A stretch of DNA of 44,484 nt, from the IMG/VR virus record IMGVR_UViG_3300047094_001722, positions 1 to 44,484 of that record; one strand, 5' to 3'. Below are positions 36,363 to 43,949 of the stretch, piece after piece. The stretch is from a virus. The notes beneath the pieces were generated by a model. The model ran no database searches. It was not told the origin of the DNA and worked only from the letters and a program-made list of their open reading frames with translations. A program made the position numbers and the translations under genes. Each line of letters opens with the position of its first letter. Positions within the stretch are counted from its first letter, which is position 1.

Positions 36363-39241
36363 TGGAACGCAAGCTCCGGGGCCTTCTTGTCAGCGAGCTT
36401 GGTGAGGGCCGCCAGCATTGATTTTGAGACTTCAGTGCCGGCGTTGATGGCGGCAACGATCTCGCTGCCGACCTTCTGAAAGACGATGCCGGTATTTGAA
36501 ACCTCCATCGCGGCCTGCACCCCCTGCGCCGCACCTTGACGCACGGCAGGCGCCCGGGCCGCGACGGTGTCCATTGCGACATTCGGAGCGGCGGCAATCG
36601 CAGCTTGCTGCTGGCCGGCCATAGCCGTGTTGCCGCCGAGGGCGAGCAGGTCGCCTGCCGTCGCGTTAGGATCGGCGGCCATCATCGCGATCGCGTCCAA
36701 CTGAGCCTGGAAATCGCCAGGCTGTTGAGCGACCATAGCATTCGCCGCGCTCGTTGCTGCCGACTGCAGTGCGTCACGCGACTGCTCTAAAGAGAAATTT
36801 CTATTTTCCTCTTCTACTCGCATCCTCTCTTGTTTTGCCTCCTTGTAGCGGCTGACCTCTTTCGAGAGATCATCATCCCCCTGCATGAAAGGGTACTGCT
36901 CGATCTGCCGCAGGATCATGCCGATGTCGCCAGTCCCGCTGCCGGTGATGCCAAGCTCGCTCTCGGCCCTGCCTTTTAGCGTCGCCTTAGCTTCCTGAAG
37001 CGCGGCGTCAGCTTTTTCGAAGCGGGCAACCCTCTCGCGTGCAGCATCGGCCGCTTCGTTTAGGCCAGCAGCTGCTGGCTGCTGCGCAGCAACAGGCATC
37101 GCGGCGCGATCGGCCATCAGCTTCGCTGCTGCTGCGGTTGCCTCTGTTGCAATGGCCGTTCTGTGCGCAGGACCCTCGAGCCTGTTAATCTCAGGACCGA
37201 TATCCAGGCCCACCCCACTCCAGTTCCCAGCGCCGGCGATCCCATCGTCTTTGCCAGTCTTGGTTTCCGGCGGCGCCATGAACGCTCCCGGAGGTGCCGC
37301 AGGAAGTTTCTGCTTGGCCGGCTTATCAATGGCCACACTGGTCTCTGCCGGAGCCTTGTCTGTCTTACCGAGAGCACGCTCTCTCGCCCTGGCGGCGTCC
37401 TTCCGGAGCTCTTTGATCGTGTCCTCAAATCCGGCGTCGCGTCGCTTGATCTCCTCGTTTCGGCCCTCTGCCTGCTTCTCCCTTTCCTGCTTTCTCTGCT
37501 CGGCGCGGGCGTCGGCGGTCGGCGCACGCTGGCGGGCCTCCTCGACGCGTGCCTCGACCTTCTTGAGCGCGTCCGACATGCCGTTCACAGCGAAGTCCCA
37601 GTCGAACGCCGCCCGGAAATACACGCCCAGCTTCTCAAAGCCAGCCTGCAGCGTGAGGATGTCCGCGCCGAACAGCCCCATGAACCGGTCGAGGCCCTGG
37701 ATCAGCATGTCGCCGACGAATTGCGATGTCGCGACGACGGTGTTTTTGACAAGGTCGAACGCTTGAGCGAACGCTTGGTGCATCTGCACTAGGGCGATCG
37801 CGAGATTGACGTTCATCACCTGCCAGGCCGCCCCGAAGTCGAGCCGCATGAGTGCGGCGCCGATCGCATCGGTTTCCTCCTTGAATGCCGGCGAGAGCGT
37901 GCGGGCGATAACGACGCCGCCGGCGATCGCCGCCGACACGGCCGCGATGGACAGTCCGATTGGCGAGAACAGGGCAGGGATCAGCGGCAGCACGGCTTGG
38001 ATCACACGCAGTCCGGTCGCGAGGCCCTGGAGGGCGATGCCGGCTGCGAGCGAGGCGACGCCGATGCCGAACAGGGCCGCGGTGCCGCCGGCCACGATCG
38101 TCACGAGCGTGCCGTTGCGGCTGATGAAATTGCCGACCACGGCAAGCAGCTTGGTGAAGCCCTGCACGGCCTGCGTGGCGATCGGCCCCATCGATTCGAT
38201 CAGTTGGTTCTGCAGCACGCCAAACTGAGCGCCAAGTTGGGCAACAGCACCGCCAAACGAGCTCATTACCGACGTCGCCTTCCCAAGAGCCGTGCCTCCG
38301 GAGTTCTGGATTGTGCCCAGCACTTCAGTGAACTTGTCGCGCATGTTCGACAACGACATGGCGGCGTTTGCGCCGCGAATCTCAAAGATGTCAGTAAACA
38401 GCTTGATGCGGTCGACGTTACTCATGCCGGCAGTCTGCTTGCCGAGGTCCTCGAGCACATCCATGAACGGCCGCATGCCACCGGCTGCGTCGCGAGTACT
38501 GACGCCGAGGCCAGCCAGCTTTTCTTCTTCGTTGGCGATCGACTCAATCACTCGCGCGAGGCCAGTGCCGCCGAGCGATCCACGTAGGCCAGCGTCCGCG
38601 AGGGTGGCAATAGCTGCAGCCACGTCGTCGAATGATTGACCAGCCTCCTGTGCTTTCGGGCCAACGTAGGAAAGCGCCTCGCCGATCGAGTCGACGCTCG
38701 TGGTCGACGCGTTGGCGGTCGCTTGGAGCTTGTCTGCGATCGCTCCGAAATCGTTGGTCGTCATGCCGAACTGGGCCATAGTACTGACGGCCACTTCGAC
38801 CGCCCGCGCCAATTCCATGTTGTCTGCCGCCGCCACCGCTAGGATCGGTGAGATCGACTTCATCACGCCTTCGGCGTCGAGGCCCGCCTTCGCGAGCTCA
38901 CTCATTGCCCCGGCCACCTCTTCAGGCGCGCGTCCGAACTGAACCGCGAAATTCTTGGCCGACGCATTCAGCTGGGCGAACTGCTGATCAGTCGCACCCG
39001 TGTTCGCCCGCACCCGCGCCATCTCAAGCGAGAACGCGGCCGCCGTCCTGGCCGCCATGATGAACGGCACCCCGAGGGCCGCACCGCCCAGCGTCATGCT
39101 GGTGCCAGCCTGCCGCATCTGCGTGCCGAGCGTCATGAGTCGCGCCCGAATCCGGCTCATACCCTGCTGAAATTGCCCGTCGCGGGCAAAGATTTCCACG
39201 TAGGCCGAGCCCGCACGAATTGCGCCCGCACTAGCCGCCAT
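36359..39241 (-). CDS. Tail tape measure protein (TP901 type)
   Basis: This 960-residue protein starts at ATG 39241. Residues of about 70-330 match the TP901 core (VRANTGATDQQFAQLNASAKNFAVQFG, then AKAGLDAEGVMKSI and LADAGLRGSLGGTGLARVI). A hydrophobic part (about 375-450, LVTIVAGGTAALFGIGVASL..) could enter the host membrane. From about 560 on come coiled-coil and low-complexity charged segments. By the usual 1.5 angstrom per residue rule the tail would be about 140 nm. It overlaps the frameshifted chaperone gene by 11 bases. Confidence 0.92.
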   Translation of the reverse strand: MAASAGAIRAGSAYVEIFARDGQFQQGMSRIRARLMTLGTQMRQAGTSMTLGGAALGVPFIMAARTAAAFSLEMARVRANTGATDQQFAQLNASAKNFAVQFGRAPEEVAGAMSELAKAGLDAEGVMKSISPILAVAAADNMELARAVEVAVSTMAQFGMTTNDFGAIADKLQATANASTTSVDSIGEALSYVGPKAQEAGQSFDDVAAAIATLADAGLRGSLGGTGLARVIESIANEEEKLAGLGVSTRDAAGGMRPFMDVLEDLGKQTAGMSNVDRIKLFTDIFEIRGANAAMSLSNMRDKFTEVLGTIQNSGGTALGKATSVMSSFGGAVAQLGAQFGVLQNQLIESMGPIATQAVQGFTKLLAVVGNFISRNGTLVTIVAGGTAALFGIGVASLAAGIALQGLATGLRVIQAVLPLIPALFSPIGLSIAAVSAAIAGGVVIARTLSPAFKEETDAIGAALMRLDFGAAWQVMNVNLAIALVQMHQAFAQAFDLVKNTVVATSQFVGDMLIQGLDRFMGLFGADILTLQAGFEKLGVYFRAAFDWDFAVNGMSDALKKVEARVEEARQRAPTADARAEQRKQEREKQAEGRNEEIKRRDAGFEDTIKELRKDAARARERALGKTDKAPAETSVAIDKPAKQKLPAAPPGAFMAPPETKTGKDDGIAGAGNWSGVGLDIGPEINRLEGPAHRTAIATEATAAAAKLMADRAAMPVAAQQPAAAGLNEAADAARERVARFEKADAALQEAKATLKGRAESELGITGSGTGDIGMILRQIEQYPFMQGDDDLSKEVSRYKEAKQERMRVEEENRNFSLEQSRDALQSAATSAANAMVAQQPGDFQAQLDAIAMMAADPNATAGDLLALGGNTAMAGQQQAAIAAAPNVAMDTVAARAPAVRQGAAQGVQAAMEVSNTGIVFQKVGSEIVAAINAGTEVSKSMLAALTKLADKKAPELAFQ

Positions 39242-39545
39242 CTGGCACCTCCGGCTTTAAAGGCCGAAATCCGAATGCCATGAGCAGGTCGGGCGTGGCC
39301 TCGAGCGGCTTGGGTTTCGGCACGCGGTAGAACGGATGGTAGTGGTACATGGTCGGGGCCGGCTCGCCGCTCTCTTCGTTGTGGTGGATCTGAGCCCAGA
39401 GGCTCATCAGCGTCGCCGTGTGCGTCCAGTTTTCGTGCTGCCGGCCGTCTGCAAGCCAGACGAGCTCTCGGAGGGTGAAGCTCCAGGGCTCGACTCCGAC
39501 GATGCCGGCGAGATGGAAGCCGAGCTCCCATGCGTCTGCAGGGCC
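39231..39545 (-). CDS. Tail assembly chaperone, frameshifted C-terminal part (GT-like)
   Basis: In the -1 frame relative to the upstream chaperone gene, codon use becomes coding-like from about 39545 onward: AWELGFHLAGIVGVEPWSFTLRELVWLADGR.. ending PLKPEVPDGG, about 104 residues, with a stop at 39231. No ATG of its own stands at the front. The tail-chaperone pair G/GT of lambda makes its long product by -1 slippage, so a fused product with the preceding gene is likely. The W-S-F-T-L-REL-VWLADG pattern suits the T part of such proteins. Confidence 0.7.
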   Translation of the reverse strand, partial: GPADAWELGFHLAGIVGVEPWSFTLRELVWLADGRQHENWTHTATLMSLWAQIHHNEESGEPAPTMYHYHPFYRVPKPKPLEATPDLLMAFGFRPLKPEVPDGG

Positions 39546-39964
39546 TGCTCGAACTCGCACGACGCCAGCGCCTTGTCGATCGCTGTCGCAGCTGCCTTCT
39601 CCATCTTCTTCTCCGTTTCCCGGAGCTTCTGAATCACCTTCTTCACCAGCCCCTTTCGGGGCTCTTGGAAAAAATCGGATACCTGGTCGACAAGCCGCTC
39701 GACGGCTTCCTTGAGCACGCCCCCGTCGCACACCGCAAAGAATGCCTCGTCGGCCATGTCGGCCGCCGCCAACTGCGGCCGCACGACGGCGCAGATCACC
39801 TCGAGCACCCGGAGGTCGTCCGACACCCACCCCGACAGCGACTCCTTGTCGAGATTGCAGATGTCGAGCACGTTGAGACCGCACAGATCGCGGACGCGCT
39901 TGACAGTGAGGTAATTCACCTCGACCAGCCATTCCTTACCGTCGAGCGTCTTGAACTTTGCCAT
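39407..39964 (-). CDS. Tail assembly chaperone, N-terminal part (G-like)
   Basis: This 185-residue frame starts at ATG 39964 (TGATG). Residues 1-145 read as a real protein (MAKFKTLDGKEWLVEVNYLTVKRVRDL, then coiled-coil LVKKVIQKLRETEKKMEKAAATAID). The last 40 residues turn Ser/Pro-rich in a region where the -1 frame is better coding, so translation probably shifts before then. The usual place directly ahead of the tape measure agrees. It folds the tape-measure protein during tail assembly. Confidence 0.75.
   Translation of the reverse strand: MAKFKTLDGKEWLVEVNYLTVKRVRDLCGLNVLDICNLDKESLSGWVSDDLRVLEVICAVVRPQLAAADMADEAFFAVCDGGVLKEAVERLVDQVSDFFQEPRKGLVKKVIQKLRETEKKMEKAAATAIDKALASCEFEQALQTHGSSASISPASSESSPGASPSESSSGLQTAGSTKTGRTRRR
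39650..39656 (-). promoter_or_regulatory. Candidate slippery heptamer A AAG GGG
   Basis: In the chaperone reading frame the codons CGA AAG GGG give A-AAG-GGG, a correct X-XXY-YYZ heptamer for -1 slippage. It lies about 105 bases before the point where codon use switches frames, so it may not be the true site. No canonical heptamer was found at the switch itself. Confidence 0.35.
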
Positions 39965-40320
39965 CAGTTGTAGGGCCAGAGTTTTAGGATTACTTCGTAG
40001 GCGAGCACGCCGCCAAACTGCCCGTTTACCTTGAGCTTGTGCACCAGAAAATTGGCAGCAGAACCGTCAATCGAAATCCGCACCGGCTGCGGCGGAAACT
40101 GGTTCCACTTAGCCATCAGTCGCCGAACGTCTTCGACGTGATAAATCTGCAGCGTGACCGTGTTGGCCTCAGCGAGCGTGAGCTCGCCCCTTACGGACGA
40201 ATGCCACGGCGTGACGTCCACCGTATCGAGATCGATGTCGATGTCGAAATCACGCGTGCCGTTTAGGGCCACGCCGTCAGCGTAGATAGGAGTCTTCCTG
40301 GCGAGGCGGACCTTGGCCAC
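39964..40320 (-). CDS. Tail-tube-like protein, paralogue 3
   Basis: This 118-residue protein starts at GTG 40320 with GAGGTGACCT upstream. KVRLARKTPIYADGVALNGTRDFDIDIDLDTVDVTPWHS aligns by eye with the starts of the two genes upstream: hydrophobic-x-K, then IxxxGVxL, then Asp residues and VDVT. The C-terminal half (RRLMAKWNQFPPQPVRISIDG) differs. Three such proteins in a row suggest gene duplication. One may be the tube and the others accessory ring proteins. Confidence 0.65.
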   Translation of the reverse strand: MAKVRLARKTPIYADGVALNGTRDFDIDIDLDTVDVTPWHSSVRGELTLAEANTVTLQIYHVEDVRRLMAKWNQFPPQPVRISIDGSAANFLVHKLKVNGQFGGVLAYEVILKLWPYN

Positions 40321-40335
40321 AGGTCACCTCAGAGG

Positions 40336-40668
40336 TCAGGATGCGTCCGCTGCCGGTGCGTAGGTGATCGTGTATTCGTGGCGACCCTTCGGAGTCACCT
40401 TGTCCTTGACGTCCAGCACGACGCAGCCGACCGACGACATGCCGCCGAGAGTAATCGGTCCGGTGAGGCCGACGGTCGCTGAGTGGCTGGTGGCGACCAC
40501 CTCGACGGTGACGTCGAGCAGGCCGCAGCCGACTTGTTTTTCGGTGTCGCCGAACACCGTGATATCCACCTCGTCGCCGCTGGCGTTGAGGTCGGTGTCG
40601 ACGACGTTGTCCAGCACAACGCCAGGAGCAGTGATCAGCGCGTTTTTGCCCAGATTGTATTTGGCCAT
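40336..40668 (-). CDS. Tail-tube-like protein, paralogue 2
   Basis: This 110-residue protein starts at ATG 40668 with a G-rich ribosome site. MAKYNLGKNALITAPGVVLDNVVDTDLNASGDEVDITVFG shares the LGKN..I...GV opening and the VD-T turn with the neighbours on both sides. The rest is beta (VTVEVVATSHSATVGL, GCVVLDVKDKV). Size and form fit a minimal tail-tube fold. Which of the three is the main tube cannot be told. Confidence 0.65.
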   Translation of the reverse strand: MAKYNLGKNALITAPGVVLDNVVDTDLNASGDEVDITVFGDTEKQVGCGLLDVTVEVVATSHSATVGLTGPITLGGMSSVGCVVLDVKDKVTPKGRHEYTITYAPAADAS

Positions 40669-40689
40669 AGCCCCCCCTGGTGATGAAAA

Positions 40690-41055
40690 CTAGATGGTGA
40701 CCTGGTCGGCATTGTCGAGCGCGACGCCAGGTTTGATCGTCACGCTCACGGCTTCTGCACCACCGATCGGCTGCGTCCGCTTCGCGCTGGTGACAACGCC
40801 CGTGATCGAAAACGCAGTGCCACCGCTGGGCGTAACCACGACAGTCACTCCCTTACCGTAGGTCTGCGCCGCGTCGCCAAGCACGGTGGCCTCGAGCGTG
40901 CGGGCCGTCAGCCCTGCGACGGTACGCTTGTAAATGCCGGCCGAGCCCTTGGTGGTGGCGTCCACCTTCTCGGCCTCGGTGGTCATCGAGACGTCTTGGA
41001 CGCCCGTCAGTCCAGAAATTACCGTGTTTTTTCCGAGCAGAATTGTCGTGGCCAT
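40690..41055 (-). CDS. Tail-tube-like protein, paralogue 1
   Basis: ATG 41055 has GAGGA upstream and gives a 121-residue protein; an ATG-like start eight codons earlier (41079) is weaker. MATTILLGKNTVISGLTGVQDVSMTTEAEKVDATTKGS has the opening shared with the next two genes. The C-terminus (SVTIKPGVALDNADQVTI) is beta. It follows the neck genes directly, where a tail terminator or tube gene is expected. Confidence 0.65.
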   Translation of the reverse strand: MATTILLGKNTVISGLTGVQDVSMTTEAEKVDATTKGSAGIYKRTVAGLTARTLEATVLGDAAQTYGKGVTVVVTPSGGTAFSITGVVTSAKRTQPIGGAEAVSVTIKPGVALDNADQVTI

Positions 41056-41110
41056 GTGTTCCTCGCGTAGAGAAGGCACCTATCGTCAGTATACATGAAC
41101 GGATGGCCAC

Positions 41111-41830
41111 CTACCCGACGCGGAACCTGCCCTCGAACTCCTTAGCGATCCGGCCGCGGCGGATGCCATCCAGCATTGCCGGGAACATGAAGGCACGCTG
41201 CGGGTATACGAACGTCTTTCGGAAACTGGACGTCAATTCCCAGTTCCGCGTGTTTCTTGGCCCCTTGCCGACCCGATACCACGAGATGATGCCCTTGTAT
41301 CCACGGTCATACTTCGGGATCCACGCCCACGCCGCCATACGCTGCGTTCCGCCGTGCTCGTGCAGGCTGGCGATATAAGGTGCGCCGTCCATGAACGCAC
41401 CGACCACGACAGACTCAGTCGATGGATCGTATTGGTAGGTGATCGACCGCCTGAGCGTCCCGAAATGCGTGTGCGGAGGCGTGTCTGCCTGGCTGGGCGG
41501 ACGAAACTTGATTTCAAAGATCCGCGAGCGGATCTTTCGTTTAGTGCGCTCGTTGATGTCTGGCCTTGAGAGCAATTGCCTCAGGCTTCCTGGGGCCGCC
41601 CCCTGCATGACCTTCAGCTGAGGCCTTGCAAGGCCCATCTTCTTGATGCTACGGCGGCTGATCTGCATCAGTACAGATCCAGTGCGATACAGCCCCCAGT
41701 AGATAGCCCTGTCGAGCGCCTTCTGCACGCTCGCACGATCAAAAAAGAAGTCGAAGTTGATCCGCATCGGGATCTTCGGGCCAGCAAGCCCGGCGCCGAG
41801 CGGATTGTTTCCGGCTGGTAGAAGGCTCAT
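41111..41830 (-). CDS. Neck / minor tail protein (HK97 gp10-like)
   Basis: ATG 41830 overlaps the upstream stop (ATGA) and gives a 239-residue protein; the frame stays open 22 codons farther up, but the overlap is preferred. RASVQKALDRAIYWGLYRTGSVLMQISRRSIKK, then FGTLRRSITYQYD and SVVVGAFMDGAPYIASLHEHGGTQ fit HK97 gp10-like proteins, which have a helix and a YaxxlExG-type turn (here YIASLHEHGG). Longer than usual (about 130), with an added segment on each side. Confidence 0.7.
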   Translation of the reverse strand: MSLLPAGNNPLGAGLAGPKIPMRINFDFFFDRASVQKALDRAIYWGLYRTGSVLMQISRRSIKKMGLARPQLKVMQGAAPGSLRQLLSRPDINERTKRKIRSRIFEIKFRPPSQADTPPHTHFGTLRRSITYQYDPSTESVVVGAFMDGAPYIASLHEHGGTQRMAAWAWIPKYDRGYKGIISWYRVGKGPRNTRNWELTSSFRKTFVYPQRAFMFPAMLDGIRRGRIAKEFEGRFRVG

Positions 41831-42336
41831 ACGCCCGTCGCTCCCGTCGGGCCTGTGGGAGACGCGGGCACCCACTTGTCGACAGGCACCTCCCACTGCA
41901 CGCTGATCTGCGCCATGAACACGTTACGCGCCTCGAGCAGTTCAGGATCGTAGGGCAGGGGGTTTCCGACCTCGGTCCAGTCCGTGTTTTCAGGCAGCCC
42001 CGACGGCTGGATGAAGTCGGACCGGACTGCGTCCACAATCTCCTGGCACAGATCCTCCAGGGCGACGATTTCTGCCTCGCTCCCGACGTGCTGGGCGACG
42101 ACGATTCCGGTCGAAACGTCGGCAACCTCCATCCCTCTGGTTTCTGTCTTCATTGTGTACGGCCCGGGCACAACCGACACACGCAGCATGCCGAGGTCCT
42201 CAAGACCGTAGTCGGGTTTGCGTTGCATCACGGCGTTGATCCGGCCGCCGGGCACGCTGCCCCACGTAAAGGCTGAAAGGGCTGCCGCCAGTCGGGTGGC
42301 GACGTTACGGGATATGTGCGGTAACAGGGCTGGCAT
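41827..42336 (-). CDS. Neck / tail-completion protein with collagen-like C-terminal tag
   Basis: This 169-residue protein starts at ATG 42336, immediately after the upstream TAG. The body is helix plus beta (LAAALSAFTWGSVPGGRIN, RVSVVPGPYTMKTETRG, VFMAQISVQWEVPVDKWVP) and resembles tail-terminator or head-closure proteins. The last residues are [11 protein letters not shown], three collagen-like triplets like those of the fibre proteins. That short tag could dock fibres or could be left over from recombination with a fibre gene. The position between the GT2 and gp10-like genes supports a neck role. Confidence 0.6.
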   Translation of the reverse strand: MPALLPHISRNVATRLAAALSAFTWGSVPGGRINAVMQRKPDYGLEDLGMLRVSVVPGPYTMKTETRGMEVADVSTGIVVAQHVGSEAEIVALEDLCQEIVDAVRSDFIQPSGLPENTDWTEVGNPLPYDPELLEARNVFMAQISVQWEVPVDKWVPASPTGPTGATGV

Positions 42337-43395
42337 CTATCGCTCCTGGGGGCCGGGGATGTTCGTCGTGAGCTCGAGCTCCAAGCGGGCGACCGCTGCC
42401 GCCGTCTCCTGCGATGAGTGGCGGCGGAAAGCCTCGCGGGCGTGCTCGAGCGCCTCCTGCTTCAGGCCGAGGCTGTAGGCAGCCGTGGCGGCCATCTCCG
42501 GGGCACGGTGGCCATAGGCCACCGGGTCGCTCGTGTGTGTCTGGCGGTCCGCAGGTGCCATCGCGGCCCGCCGCGCCCAGTGGAGTGCACCAACGGCGTC
42601 GCCGGCCTCCCAGCACGCCTCGCCGAGGGCGAGATATCCCTCAGGCTCATGCGGCGACTCTTCAATTGTCCTGAGAAGCCAGTTGCCTGCCTTCTCTGGC
42701 TGCCGGCGGGCGAGCACGCGATACGCGTAGGCCCGCTCGCACGCGGCCCCGCCTGGGAGCGTCAGGTAGTGCTCAAACGCCTCCACGATCCCAAGCTGGT
42801 CGTGGTAGTCGAGTTCGCGTGCGAGATACCAGTGCATCCGCGCGTCGTGCGGAGCCTCGCGAACGGCCTGCCGCAGGAGCGTGAGGTCTGTCTTGTGCTG
42901 CTTGCCCGGCTGCCGGTGGTGGCGGATAAGCGTCTGCTCGCAGTGCGTCTGCACCTCGTCGCCGTTCCACCGCACCAGACCCTCGTGCGTCGCCCCGGTC
43001 CATCGGTAGCCGGCCCGCAGGTGAATGCGGTCGCTCTTGAACCGCAGGGCGTCGCTCCACTGGTACCAATACCGCAGCTTCGTCGTCTCCGGCTTCCAGG
43101 CGGCCTCCAAAGCATCCCGCCAGCCCGGATCGAGCACCTCGTCGAGGTCGAGCCGGATTGCCACGTCGACGTGGGCAGGCAGGTGTTGCATCGACAGGTT
43201 GTGGGCGTCATCCCAGCGCCACGGCACGACGCTCCCGCGGGCCACGGTCACCCCCTCGAACTCGAGCAGCTGCGTCGTGTCGTCGGTCGAGCCTGTGTCG
43301 GTCACGACCCGCACGTCCGCGTCGCGGCAAGACGCTTCCCAAGCCGGGACATTAGCGGCCTCGTTCTTCGCGAGAGCATAGATGCCGACGATCAT
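42337..43395 (-). CDS. GT2 glycosyltransferase with TPR-like C-terminus
   Basis: This 352-residue protein starts at ATG 43395, sharing one base with the upstream TAA. MIVGIYALAKNEAANVPAW, VVTDTGSTDDT and RLDLDEVLDPG (the D83-x-D85 metal site) are the A-fold GT2 pattern; residues 90-170 hold the acceptor part (HLRAGYRWTGATHEG). From about 170 on come TPR-like helices (LRQAVREAPHDARMHWYLAREL, LALGEACWEAGDAVGALHWARRA). Such enzymes glycosylate phage or bacterial surface proteins. Fibre proteins encoded 2-6 kb downstream, across the join, are possible targets. Confidence 0.88.
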   Translation of the reverse strand: MIVGIYALAKNEAANVPAWEASCRDADVRVVTDTGSTDDTTQLLEFEGVTVARGSVVPWRWDDAHNLSMQHLPAHVDVAIRLDLDEVLDPGWRDALEAAWKPETTKLRYWYQWSDALRFKSDRIHLRAGYRWTGATHEGLVRWNGDEVQTHCEQTLIRHHRQPGKQHKTDLTLLRQAVREAPHDARMHWYLARELDYHDQLGIVEAFEHYLTLPGGAACERAYAYRVLARRQPEKAGNWLLRTIEESPHEPEGYLALGEACWEAGDAVGALHWARRAAMAPADRQTHTSDPVAYGHRAPEMAATAAYSLGLKQEALEHAREAFRRHSSQETAAAVARLELELTTNIPGPQER

Positions 43396-43949
43396 TATGC
43401 CTCCACAAGCACAGCGGCCTTCCGCAGCCCGTCATGGAAATAAACCGGCTCGCGGCCCGACTCTGCGCAGAACTCCTCGACGGCCCGCTCCACCTCCGGG
43501 TTGCAGCAGTCATCCGCGAGGATCACCGGCACGTGGGCCACCAGCCGCAGGTCGGCGAGTGCTCCCGAATAGGAGTGGTCGCCGTCCACGTGGGCGAAAT
43601 CAGCCGACGGCAACTGCCGCACGTCGTGGCTGTTGGCCACCACCAGCTGGGCGTCGATACCGAGCGAGTCGACAACGCTTTGCCAGTGCGACAAGCACGC
43701 AGGGCTATCTGGATCGACAGCGCCGTCGATGCAGAAAAACTTGGCCTCCGGTGCAACGAGATGAAACGCCGCGAGCGAGTAGCCGCACCGCGTGCCGATC
43801 TCAATCACGCTCGACGGCTTGTACTCGCGGCACACACGCGCCTTGGCGGCATAGTGGCCCACGGCTTCCGGCGAACACGGGAACCAGTCGCCTGGCAGCC
43901 AGTGCATCCGCAATCGGTCGCCGACCTGGTCCTCGAGCTCGTCACCCAT
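43395..43949 (-). CDS. Class I SAM-dependent methyltransferase (Methyltransf_24-like)
   Basis: ATG 43949 has GGAGG upstream and gives a 184-residue protein. SVIEIGTRCGYSLAAFH (about 48-63) is motif I for AdoMet; FFCIDGA (71-77) and FAHVDGDHSYSGALADL (118-134) are the following acidic motifs; PVILADDC closes the core. This fits the Methyltransf_24/FkbM-like group, which often methylates sugars or small molecules. With the GT2 and glycosidase-like genes on either side, sugar methylation is likely. It overlaps the glycosidase-like gene by 8 bases. Confidence 0.85.
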   Translation of the reverse strand: MGDELEDQVGDRLRMHWLPGDWFPCSPEAVGHYAAKARVCREYKPSSVIEIGTRCGYSLAAFHLVAPEAKFFCIDGAVDPDSPACLSHWQSVVDSLGIDAQLVVANSHDVRQLPSADFAHVDGDHSYSGALADLRLVAHVPVILADDCCNPEVERAVEEFCAESGREPVYFHDGLRKAAVLVEA

